DNA of 64,000 bases. It comes from Elusimicrobiales bacterium. GTDB taxonomy: Bacteria > Elusimicrobiota > Elusimicrobia > Elusimicrobiales > Elusimicrobiaceae. The position numbers and the translations under genes were made by a program. Of this stretch, positions 32,630 to 40,352 are shown piece after piece; position 1 is the first letter of the stretch; every line of letters begins with the position of its first letter. The stretch spans positions 1-64,000 of the forward strand of contig JBAZJT010000012.1 in assembly GCA_041651175.1 (NCBI GenBank). Reading direction: 5' to 3'. The notes below the pieces were generated by a model. The model ran no database searches. It had not been told where the DNA came from and saw nothing but the letters and a program-made list of their open reading frames with translations.

Positions 32630-34504
32630 TTATTGCGGCCTGGCGCACAGCGGCAGATACAGCCGAAATGTCGTGCCCCTGCCCGGCTCGCTTTCAACCT
32701 CCACTTGGCCTTTGTGCCTATCCGCCGCTTTTCTGACCACGGCAAGCCCCAATCCGGTGCCGCGCGCCTTGGTGGTGAAAAACGGCGCGAAAATCTTTTC
32801 CAGCACGTCCTGCGGGATGCCGGGGCCCATATCACTTATGGCGATGACCGCCATGCCGTTTTCGGCGGAGGTGGACACCGCAAGCCTGCCCTGCTGCGGC
32901 ATAACCTCAACGCCGTTGCCTATTATATTGCGCACGGCCTGCTTTATCTCCTCCGCGTCTATATTGACCCACAGGTCCTGCGGCGCGAAATTCCGCACAA
33001 CCTCCACATGCGCCGGGAACGGATACGATTCAAGCAAATCCGACATATAGCTGTTAAGGGCGACCGGCTTGAGCATCAGGTCGCGCGTGCGGGCAAAGCC
33101 CAGTATCTCGTTTATGATGCCGTTGGCCTGCTGTATCTCGGACTCTATTATCCCGATGTGCTTGGCCACCTTCGGGTCCAGCCCGGACGCCGCGCCCAGC
33201 TTGGTCTTTATGAAATAAGTGGAATTGTTGATGACCGCCAGCGGATTGCGTATCTCATGGCCCACGACGGAGGCCATCTGTCCTATGGCGGCAAGCCGCT
33301 CCTTCTTGATAAGCTCGTCCAGCGCGGCCTTCAGCTCCCGCGTGCGGGCCTCCACCCGGGTTTCAAGAGAGCTGTTGAGCTGCTCCATCTCCTCCTTGGC
33401 GGACATAAGCTCGGCTGTTTTAATGCGCAGCGAATCGCTCATCTGGCCGAATGCGCGGCCCAGGTCGCCTATCTCGTCGTTGGGCATCTTTATTTCCGGC
33501 AGGTCCTCGAATTTTCCCTCTCCCAGCATGGCGGCGGCCCGGCGCAATTGCTGTATCGGCAGCACTATGAAATAAGACACCAGATACCCCAGAAACAGCA
33601 CCACCCCCACCAGCACCGCCAGCGCGCGCGCGCTCTTGAACACCAGGGCCGAGGACGTCTTGTCGGCCACCGAGGCCGGCTGCTGCAAATACACCAGCCA
33701 GCCCAGCGAACGCACCTCGGCATAAGAGCAAAGCACCCGCTCCCCGCCGGCAAGGGTCAGTTCCATCCCCCCCTCCCGCTCGGAATTATGCAGCAACACG
33801 TTGGCCACCTCCGGCGCAAGCTGCGCGCCGGGCTTGAACGCGGTCTCCATATCCGAATGGGCGACAAGGAAGCCGTCCGGCGCGATGATGGCCGCCTGCG
33901 ATTTGGAGTTTTCAGGAAATCCGGTTTTCAGAATGCTGCTTATGGCGTTAAGACTCAGCTTGGCCATCAGCACGCCGGCGGGACGGCCCGTGTAGCCGTT
34001 GTAAAGCTGGGCCGCCACAATCATTTCCGGGTACTGGCCCTTGAACCGGCTGAGCGAGCCCATGTAATCGCCCCCGCGCATTGCCGCGGCGAAAAACGGC
34101 TCCTTTGAAAAATCGCGCAGCGGCGTCGTCGACATCTCGGCAAAGCGCGCAACGCGCAGCACCTCATGGCCCGCCTCGTCCGCCACGGCAAGCTCCAGCA
34201 GCGCCGCGTGAATTTGCATAAGCCGGTTCATCACGGCCTGTTTTCCGGCCAGATTCTGCGATTGGAATTCAGACTGCCGCGTGGCATTGACCAGCACGTC
34301 GCGGAAGGTGGCGACGTAGCTGTAGACCATGTCGGTCAGGCCGGAGGCCAGAGCGCGCTGGTCGTTTAGCAGCGCCTCCTTTACTATATCCTTGCTCTGT
34401 GTGAGGGTATAGTAGCCGACAATGACAAGCGGCCCCAGCGAGACAAGCAGGAGCACGAACAGAAACTTGTAAAACAGCTTTCCGCGGACCGGATATGTTT
34501 CCAT
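32630..34504 (-). CDS. Membrane sensor histidine kinase (Cache-HAMP-HisKA-HATPase)
   Basis: 624 residues. Transmembrane helices at about 12-32 and 293-316 flank a periplasmic dCache-like sensor (about 35-285; LRDFSKEPFFAAAMRGG, YTGRPAGVLMAKLSL). HAMP follows (about 312-365), then a coiled coil, HisKA with His416 (VVGHEIRNPLAV) and the ATPase domain with DMGPGIP and GTGLGLAVVRKAA. Cache domains usually bind small metabolites; the ligand is unknown. It is first in a three-gene signalling cassette with the hybrid kinase and the LuxR-type regulator. Confidence 0.88.
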   Translation of the reverse strand: METYPVRGKLFYKFLFVLLLVSLGPLVIVGYYTLTQSKDIVKEALLNDQRALASGLTDMVYSYVATFRDVLVNATRQSEFQSQNLAGKQAVMNRLMQIHAALLELAVADEAGHEVLRVARFAEMSTTPLRDFSKEPFFAAAMRGGDYMGSLSRFKGQYPEMIVAAQLYNGYTGRPAGVLMAKLSLNAISSILKTGFPENSKSQAAIIAPDGFLVAHSDMETAFKPGAQLAPEVANVLLHNSEREGGMELTLAGGERVLCSYAEVRSLGWLVYLQQPASVADKTSSALVFKSARALAVLVGVVLFLGYLVSYFIVLPIQQLRRAAAMLGEGKFEDLPEIKMPNDEIGDLGRAFGQMSDSLRIKTAELMSAKEEMEQLNSSLETRVEARTRELKAALDELIKKERLAAIGQMASVVGHEIRNPLAVINNSTYFIKTKLGAASGLDPKVAKHIGIIESEIQQANGIINEILGFARTRDLMLKPVALNSYMSDLLESYPFPAHVEVVRNFAPQDLWVNIDAEEIKQAVRNIIGNGVEVMPQQGRLAVSTSAENGMAVIAISDMGPGIPQDVLEKIFAPFFTTKARGTGLGLAVVRKAADRHKGQVEVESEPGRGTTFRLYLPLCARPQ

Positions 34505-34512
34505 CGTATGCG

Positions 34513-34540
34513 GTCCGCCCGGCTTTAACGCCGGGCGGAC
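34513..34540 (-). terminator. GC-rich hairpin between the thioredoxin-fold and kinase genes
   Basis: An 11-bp perfect inverted repeat (34513-34523 with 34530-34540) with a six-base loop lies 44 bases after the stop of the thioredoxin-fold gene and just before the kinase start. No U-tract. It resembles the hairpins at 3204 and 8113. Confidence 0.4.
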
Positions 34541-34583
34541 GTCTTTGCGTCAGCCGACAACACCCGTTCGGGTGCAGAAACCG

Positions 34584-36062
34584 TTATTTTCCGCAACTGC
34601 CCGCATTCGCGGCGGACACAGGCTGTATTTTCTCAAACCCCGGCGTTTTTTTCAACGCCTCCGCCCCGCCTATGACGGAGCGCCCCTCCCACACAAAGGT
34701 GGGGGAGCCGTTTATATTCATTTCTTTCGCGAGAGCGGCTTCCGCCTCCAGCAGCGGCCTGGCAGAGTCGAAGGCTGTTATTATCCGCTGCGGGTCTATA
34801 CCGGCGGCAGAAGCGGCTTTGTCCCAGAGGCTGGAATGGTAATCCTTGTTGCGCTCGGCCAGGTATTTCCAGAATTTGTCCGGATAATCCCTGGCGATGA
34901 TAAGCTGGCGCAGATTCTCCTCCCATTCGGCGGAGCCGTGCATGCTGGAGAATTGCACAACGCCATCCTTGTCTTTCTCCGCATCAAGGATGTAATGCAC
35001 CTGCACGGTAGTTCCCTGCGGAAGCAGATTTTTTTCCATCGCATCCATTATGGTCCGCTCGGCCAGCACGCCGTAGGGGCACATGGACATCACATATAAA
35101 TCAAGCTGCCCCGGCTTTCTGTCCCTGCCGATAAACACGCCTTCACCCGCGCCGTGGTCGAAAACTATATAGCCTCCGGATTTCCTGGCCATGCCCCGTT
35201 CAAGGGCGGATTGAAAGGCGGTTTCAACCGCCGTGCTGGTCTCAACCGCGTACAGCGGCAGGAAATCCATTTTCAATTCCTTCAGGCCCGGTATTTTACG
35301 CGCGTTTTCGTAAAGCACGGTCGCAAAATTGACCTTCATGCCGGACAGCGCCCTGTTCAGCGAGGCCGAAAATTCCTTGTCCTCCGGCGCGGAAACCGCC
35401 CCGCTGGACACGACCACCCATACCTTCACCGGCAACGTAGCGGCCTGTTTGGCGGCCTTGGCCTCGTAAAACCTTTCCGCGGCGGGCAGCCGGCGGTTGA
35501 ACTCGCCGAAAAGCGAAACCAGCGAATATTCGCCGTCATACCTGCTGCCGGCAATAAGCAACGCCGTGGAAGTTATTTTTCTGCCGGTGACGGATTTGTA
35601 GGCCGCCTCCAGCGCATTTTCGCCCTCCCTGGCGTAGAGGGCTTCAAGTTTTTCCGGATTTATGCCGGCATAGGCGGCGGCTTCCGCCCAGGTGCCGGGG
35701 CCGTAGCTGAACAGTTTGGCGTTCATATAATCCCACACCTGGCCGGGAAAATGCCTGGCCACAACCGCCAGCCGCTTTGAATCCGCGATATCGCTTTCGC
35801 CGCGCGGAGAAAACCATTTCCCGTCTTTTTTCGCGGCCAGCGGCGTGATTGTCAAGTCCAGCTTCCCGCCCATCCGCTGCTTGAGCGCGCCCATGAACAT
35901 GAACATCTGCCAGGTATTCTGGTCCAGCCCGCCCCACACAATTTCAGCGCGCACGACGCTTCCGTTCGTCCCTGCGGCATGGGCCGGTTTGACCGGGGCC
36001 TGCGCGGCGGCTGCGGCGCAGGCAGCGGCGGCGAACACGGCTGCAAAAACCAGTCTTCTCAT
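34584..36062 (-). CDS. Secreted multi-domain thioredoxin-fold protein with single-Cys CPYG site
   Basis: 492 residues with a signal peptide (VFAAVFAAAACAAAAAQA). Two DsbA-like folds are apparent. The first (about 38-200) has lost any Cys motif; the second (about 320-480) has LDLYVMSMCPYGVLAERTI, the position of CxxC in DsbA, but with only the first Cys, and the cis-Pro loop NGSPTFVWEG. Thioredoxin folds with one active-site Cys may act in isomerase, glutathionylation or binding roles; dithiol oxidation would need another Cys. Only one further Cys is seen near the C-terminus (GSCGK). The start overlaps the receiver gene stop as ATGA. Confidence 0.65.
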   Translation of the reverse strand: MRRLVFAAVFAAAACAAAAAQAPVKPAHAAGTNGSVVRAEIVWGGLDQNTWQMFMFMGALKQRMGGKLDLTITPLAAKKDGKWFSPRGESDIADSKRLAVVARHFPGQVWDYMNAKLFSYGPGTWAEAAAYAGINPEKLEALYAREGENALEAAYKSVTGRKITSTALLIAGSRYDGEYSLVSLFGEFNRRLPAAERFYEAKAAKQAATLPVKVWVVVSSGAVSAPEDKEFSASLNRALSGMKVNFATVLYENARKIPGLKELKMDFLPLYAVETSTAVETAFQSALERGMARKSGGYIVFDHGAGEGVFIGRDRKPGQLDLYVMSMCPYGVLAERTIMDAMEKNLLPQGTTVQVHYILDAEKDKDGVVQFSSMHGSAEWEENLRQLIIARDYPDKFWKYLAERNKDYHSSLWDKAASAAGIDPQRIITAFDSARPLLEAEAALAKEMNINGSPTFVWEGRSVIGGAEALKKTPGFEKIQPVSAANAGSCGK

Positions 36063-36445
36063 TTTTTCTCCTTTTGCGAAAGCAGCCTGCGGATTGCGGC
36101 GGCAAGCTCGCGCACGTCAAACGGTTTTGTCAGATAATCCCCCGCGCCCAGCGCAAAGCCCTGCTTCTTCTCCTCATCGGTTAGCGAGCGCCCCGTCATC
36201 AGTATCACGGAGGCAGAGGGAACCACTTTTTTTATGCTGGCGCAGAAGGCGAACCCGGTCGCGTCGGGAAGCTGAAAATCCGTCAGCGCGGCGTCCGGCG
36301 CGAGATGCGCGGCAAGCCGTATGCCGTCTGCCGCAGTGCCGGCATGGGCGCAGTTGAACCCCTCCAGCTCCAGCGTCTCGCACAGACCCTCGGCGAAATT
36401 GGCGTCGTCGTCCACCACAAGCACGATGTTTTTGTTCGTATCCAT
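36059..36445 (-). CDS. Single-domain response regulator
   Basis: 128 residues, a receiver domain alone, from MDTNKNIVLVVDDD. The acidic triad is DDD (12-14), phospho-acceptor Asp56 (ALTDFQLP), conserved Thr (LMTGRS) and Lys (YLTKPFDV). There is no output domain, so it acts as a phosphate shuttle or by protein contact, as CheY does. It is coupled to the thioredoxin-fold gene by an ATGA overlap and lies downstream of the small membrane-protein gene. Confidence 0.85.
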   Translation of the reverse strand: MDTNKNIVLVVDDDANFAEGLCETLELEGFNCAHAGTAADGIRLAAHLAPDAALTDFQLPDATGFAFCASIKKVVPSASVILMTGRSLTDEEKKQGFALGAGDYLTKPFDVRELAAAIRRLLSQKEKK

Positions 36446-36480
36446 AAGCAGGCTTGGCGTTGTCCGGGCCGCCGGCCAGA

Positions 36481-36903
36481 TCAGGCCGGGGTGCCGGTCC
36501 CGTCCCCGGAGCCGGAGGCCGCCGCGTTTTGCGAGGCATCCTGCGCCGGCGCGGAATCGTCGCCGGGCCGGCTTTCGGCGGCAGGCGGCTGCGCCGCTTC
36601 CGGCGCCTCGGGAGATTCCTCCGCCGCCTCCAAATTCAGGCAAAGGCCGCGCAGCCCCAGCGCGGTCAGCAAATTGTATATAAACGCCGCGCCCAGCATC
36701 ATCGCCAGCACCAGCAGCATATATATGACGCCGAACGTGCCCGCCGCCGTCAGCCTGGCGCGCAGGCTCATCGGGTCCATAAGCTCGTTGGGGGCGACAA
36801 GGAAGGCCAGCGCTCCGCCGACCAGCCCCATAAGCAGCAGCACCACCGGCACGGGCGACAGCACTATGGATGCCAGCGGCAGGTGTTTTATCTCGTATTT
36901 CAT
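36481..36903 (-). CDS. Small membrane protein with acidic low-complexity tail
   Basis: 140 residues with a strong AGGAGGAG site. Two transmembrane segments lie near residues 14-36 and 53-80, and the family resembles DUF3566-type membrane proteins (LTALGLRGLCLNLEAAE after the second helix). Residues 92-140 are a disordered Glu/Ala/Pro/Ser/Gly-rich tail. Function unknown. Confidence 0.6.
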   Translation of the reverse strand: MKYEIKHLPLASIVLSPVPVVLLLMGLVGGALAFLVAPNELMDPMSLRARLTAAGTFGVIYMLLVLAMMLGAAFIYNLLTALGLRGLCLNLEAAEESPEAPEAAQPPAAESRPGDDSAPAQDASQNAAASGSGDGTGTPA

Positions 36904-36984
36904 GTTCTCCTCCTGAATTTTTCCGCCGTAACGCCGTTTCCGCCGCGGCTGCCCGCCCCGGCGGAAGCGGAACTGCGCAAGCCG

Positions 36985-38091
36985 CTATTTGGACAGCGGC
37001 TCGAAAATTATCAGCGTGCGCTTCAAAGTCCCTTCGGACTGCACCTGAACGGCGCGGACATGGGCCGGCTCTCCCTTGAAGGTAGTGTCGCCTTCAACGG
37101 AGGTCTGCGTGGTCTCCATCGCCATGCCTATAAGTTTTAGAACGTCCTGCTGCTGGCTGTCAACTACATCCAGCAGGTGCAGCTTCTGGCCGGGCACCGC
37201 CGACATTTCAAAGTTGGCATACAGCACGTTGTTGTCCTCGTCCACCACTATGGCGCGGGAGCCTCTTTTGACGGCGGTCGTCAGCACCGCCTGCCACCAG
37301 GCCTGCTCGTGCGCGTGGCGCTGCCGGTCCCGCTCGGTTATGTCGCTTAGCTCCACGCGCACCTTGTCCAGAAACAGCGCCACGGACTCGGCCAGTTCGC
37401 CTATTTCGTCGCGGCGGCGGGCGAATTTGATTTCAAAGCTCTTGGTGGAGATGTTGTCTATGCTGTCGCGCAGCACGGACAGCGGCGTTATCACATAATG
37501 GCTTAAAAACAGGTAAAGCGGAATGCCAAGCAAAAGCAGCACCCCCGCCGCGCCCACTATGTACTTGCGCATGGCGGAGCTTATAATCCGCTCCGACCCT
37601 TCGCGCGAAACCAGCAGATCCAGCACGCCGATTATCACGTTTTCGCGCGCGCGCAGCGGAATTGCTATCTCGTAAAACGGCTGCCCGCGCACCAGATACA
37701 CTTTCGGATTGCCCGAATAATACGCCTGCGAAACGGCGTTGGTTGCCAGCCCTATCTCCTTTTCATAATCATCCAGCATCATGCCTATGTATTTGGCATG
37801 CTTGTGCCAGCGTATGGAGCCTGCGCCGCTGATATAGATTATCTCGGCGATGCGGTTGTCGTTGCGGAACCAGTTCATCACGTCGTACTCGTCCAGCGTG
37901 ATGACGCGCGGGCTGCGTATGAGCCCGGCGGTAAGATCCGCCGTCTTGAGGCGCGCCATCTCTATAACGTCGTTTTTGAGTTTTTCGTCAAAAGTCCACT
38001 TGAAGAGGTTGTAATAGAACACCCCTCCAAGCACCATCACATAAATGCCCACCAGCCCGAACCATACGAACCATTTCGCGGAAAGCTTCAT
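36985..38091 (-). CDS. Membrane sensor with HAMP and PAS-like domains but no kinase
   Basis: 368 residues. Transmembrane helices (about 8-28 and 177-198) flank a periplasmic domain of about 145 residues with Cache-like strands (IAEIIYISGAGSIRWHK, FYEIAIPLRARENVIIGVLDLL). A HAMP linker (198-250) is followed by a PAS-like fold (275-368; SRAIVVDEDNNVLYANFEMS). No histidine-kinase, cyclase or methyl-accepting domain follows, so it must pass its signal to a partner, perhaps the nearby receiver or kinases. It lies eight bases after the TPR gene of the Tad operon. Confidence 0.7.
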   Translation of the reverse strand: MKLSAKWFVWFGLVGIYVMVLGGVFYYNLFKWTFDEKLKNDVIEMARLKTADLTAGLIRSPRVITLDEYDVMNWFRNDNRIAEIIYISGAGSIRWHKHAKYIGMMLDDYEKEIGLATNAVSQAYYSGNPKVYLVRGQPFYEIAIPLRARENVIIGVLDLLVSREGSERIISSAMRKYIVGAAGVLLLLGIPLYLFLSHYVITPLSVLRDSIDNISTKSFEIKFARRRDEIGELAESVALFLDKVRVELSDITERDRQRHAHEQAWWQAVLTTAVKRGSRAIVVDEDNNVLYANFEMSAVPGQKLHLLDVVDSQQQDVLKLIGMAMETTQTSVEGDTTFKGEPAHVRAVQVQSEGTLKRTLIIFEPLSK

Positions 38092-38099
38092 TTATGCAC

Positions 38100-39446
38100 C
38101 TATTGCCCGCCGCCGTACATCTGGTCCACGCGCTTGAGACCGGCGTCCGCGTCGGAACTGCCGGGATCCAGTTGCTTGGCCAGCGTCCATTCGTTGCGGG
38201 CCTTCTCGTAATCGCCGTCCTGGAAAAATTTCAGGCCGTTCTGGAAATGCTGGGAGGAGGCGCGCCTGTTCTCCTCGCTTACGCCCCCGGCCGGGCCACC
38301 CGTCTTTTCCACTCCGGCGGCGTTTTCTCCCAGTTGTCCGGCAATATCCTGCTTGGCGACCTCTTCCGCTTCCTTACGCTCGCGTTCGGCGGCCTCCTCG
38401 GCGTCGCGCTTGGCCTTTTCGGCCTTTTCCCTGCGGTACTCTTCCTCACGCTGCATCTGCTCCCTGGCGCGGGCTATAAGCTGCCCCACATAGGCCGAAT
38501 CATAACCCCAGTCCCTGGCCTTGCCCCAGCTGCCGATGGCGCGAGTGTAAAGCCGCGCGGCGTAGAACTTCCTGCCCTCGTCCACATATGTTCCGGAAAT
38601 CCCGTCGCGCACCTGGGCCACCAGCTTCTGGGCGCGGCCGTCGCCCGGGGAATAATCAAGCACGGTTTTGAGCGTGGCATAAGATTCCAGGTATTTGCCC
38701 TTGCCGTAAAGCTCCAGCGCGGCTTTGAACCTGGTGTCGGCCATCTGGCGGCGCAGCTCGCTTTCGGCCCAGGCTATGCGGGGGGGCAGGCTTCCGTCGT
38801 CCGAATCCATAAGCAACGCGTTATACCAGTGGTTCAGGGCGCAACGCATGTCGCCGCGCTGGTAGCACTGCTGGCCGCGCGCCACATAATCCGCCGCGAT
38901 TTCCCCGCGAATCTGACGAAGGAATTCCAGCGCCTTCTTGTCCCCGGGGGACAGCTTGAGCAGTTCCTCCAGCTTGTTGGCGGCCTCCACCTTTCTGCCG
39001 GATTCGTGGAGTGCCGTGGCCTCGTCCATCCTGGCTTTAATCAGCGCGCGTCTGGCCGCCGCCGTGCCTACGGGGCCGATAACAGTGCAGGCCTGCGCAA
39101 GCACCTGGGCATCGGTGTAGGAAGGATCTATGGCGGCGATTTTGCCCGCCAGTTCCTGCGCCCGCGCACAGTCGCCACGGCGGTAATACTCCAGCGCGTC
39201 GGCATAAATGCCTTCCAGCATTTTACGCTGTATCTTCTGCTTCTCCAGCTGAACCGTGGTGAGAAACTGCCTCTTTTCCTCAAGTCCCGACACCGAGCCA
39301 AGCCCCAGCTTGCTAAGCCCCAGAAACAACCCCTCCATGCTGGTAGCGCCGCCGGACGCGGGCGCGGAGGCGCGCGCGCAAACGGCAACCGCCGCCGTGG
39401 CGGCGGCGGCAATCAGCACAGCGCGCGCGAAGCGGGGAAAACCCAT
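38100..39446 (-). CDS. Secreted TPR protein of the Tad locus (TadD-like)
   Basis: 448 residues with a signal peptide (AVLIAAAATAAVAVCARASA). Two TPR-like arrays (about 75-310 and 395-440) with LEYYRRGDCARAQELAGKIA and FFQDGDYEKARNEWTLAKQL flank a charged coiled coil (REEEYRREKAEKAKRDAEEA region, 320-365). TadD in Tad systems is a TPR pilotin-like lipoprotein; this one lacks a lipobox and is larger, so the match is by role and position only. It starts three bases after tadC. Confidence 0.6.
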   Translation of the reverse strand: MGFPRFARAVLIAAAATAAVAVCARASAPASGGATSMEGLFLGLSKLGLGSVSGLEEKRQFLTTVQLEKQKIQRKMLEGIYADALEYYRRGDCARAQELAGKIAAIDPSYTDAQVLAQACTVIGPVGTAAARRALIKARMDEATALHESGRKVEAANKLEELLKLSPGDKKALEFLRQIRGEIAADYVARGQQCYQRGDMRCALNHWYNALLMDSDDGSLPPRIAWAESELRRQMADTRFKAALELYGKGKYLESYATLKTVLDYSPGDGRAQKLVAQVRDGISGTYVDEGRKFYAARLYTRAIGSWGKARDWGYDSAYVGQLIARAREQMQREEEYRREKAEKAKRDAEEAAERERKEAEEVAKQDIAGQLGENAAGVEKTGGPAGGVSEENRRASSQHFQNGLKFFQDGDYEKARNEWTLAKQLDPGSSDADAGLKRVDQMYGGGQ

Positions 39447-39449
39447 ATA

Positions 39450-40349
39450 TTAAAACGGCATTCCTCCCTTTAGCAGATCGCTTACCATGGGCGCGAGCAT
39501 GAGTATAAACACCGTCGGAAATATGAACACGAAAAGCGGAATTAACATCTTTGTGGAAGCCTGCGCCGCCAGCCGCTCGGCGCGGTTGATGCGCCGGAAG
39601 CGCATGTCGGACGAGAAATTGCGCATCAGGTCCACCAGGCTGGTGCCCAGCTCGTCGGACTGTATGATGAGGCCCACGAAAGAGCGCACTTCCTGCAGCC
39701 CGGTGCGCAGCGCCATGCGCCGCAGCGCCTCCCGGCGGGAACGGCCCAGTTGCACCTCGTGCAGCATCATCTCCACCTCAAATTCAAGCGCGGTCCTGAC
39801 GGGTGTGGTTTTTATAATCCTCTCAAAAGCGGTCATGTAGTCTATGCCGGCTTCTATGATAAGGGCCGCCAGATCCACCAGCGTCGGGAAGTTGCCCAGA
39901 ATCTCCTCCTGGCGCTTCTGAATCCTGCCAAGAAATATCAGGTCCGGGAACATGAATCCCAGCGGCGCCAGGGCGATAAAATAGGCCGAGCCGGTTATAA
40001 GCACCGCCACCGTCGGCACCACCACCCCCACAATTTCCTTGAGGTGCAGCATTTGCAGCGCGTCCGGCTTGGTGGGGCTGCCCAGCAGCATGTGCATGGT
40101 TTCCAGCTTGGTCTGCATGCCCATGCGCTTTGCCAGGAACAGGTCTATCTTGTCCAGCATTCCGCCGTCGGGATCCAGCTTGTCAAAGACGGAGGTGCCT
40201 TTTACGGCTTTTTCCTTGACCAGGTCGCTAAGCGACGCCTCGTCCTTGGGCGGCGGCGCGAAAAAACGCTGCACCAGCACGAAAACCGCCATCGTGCTGA
40301 TAACCGCCAGCACCAGCATCACCACATATGCCGCGTCAAGCTGCCCCAT
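39450..40349 (-). CDS. tadC: Tad pilus inner-membrane protein TadC
   Basis: 299 residues, the normal length. It has one GspF-type domain (about 150-275; FPTLVDLAALIIEAGIDYMT, EVQLGRSRREALRRMALRTG) and membrane helices near 10-28, 105-140 and 270-295. TadB and TadC together form the platform of the Flp pilus machine. Four bases separate it from tadB and three from the TPR gene, so one operon. Confidence 0.88.
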   Translation of the reverse strand: MGQLDAAYVVMLVLAVISTMAVFVLVQRFFAPPPKDEASLSDLVKEKAVKGTSVFDKLDPDGGMLDKIDLFLAKRMGMQTKLETMHMLLGSPTKPDALQMLHLKEIVGVVVPTVAVLITGSAYFIALAPLGFMFPDLIFLGRIQKRQEEILGNFPTLVDLAALIIEAGIDYMTAFERIIKTTPVRTALEFEVEMMLHEVQLGRSRREALRRMALRTGLQEVRSFVGLIIQSDELGTSLVDLMRNFSSDMRFRRINRAERLAAQASTKMLIPLFVFIFPTVFILMLAPMVSDLLKGGMPF

Positions 40350-40352
40350 GAT

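Noticed and set aside
32627..34108. Long plus-strand open frame (493 codons) opposite the Cache kinase
   Set aside because: The product is Arg/His/Gln/Gly-rich low-complexity sequence, as expected for the complement of a GC-rich kinase gene; the kinase motifs on the other strand are complete.
38094..39473. Long plus-strand open frame (459 codons) opposite the TPR gene
   Set aside because: It mirrors a real minus-strand gene with high GC third positions, has a His/Gly/Leu/Arg-biased product and no ribosome site or known motif.
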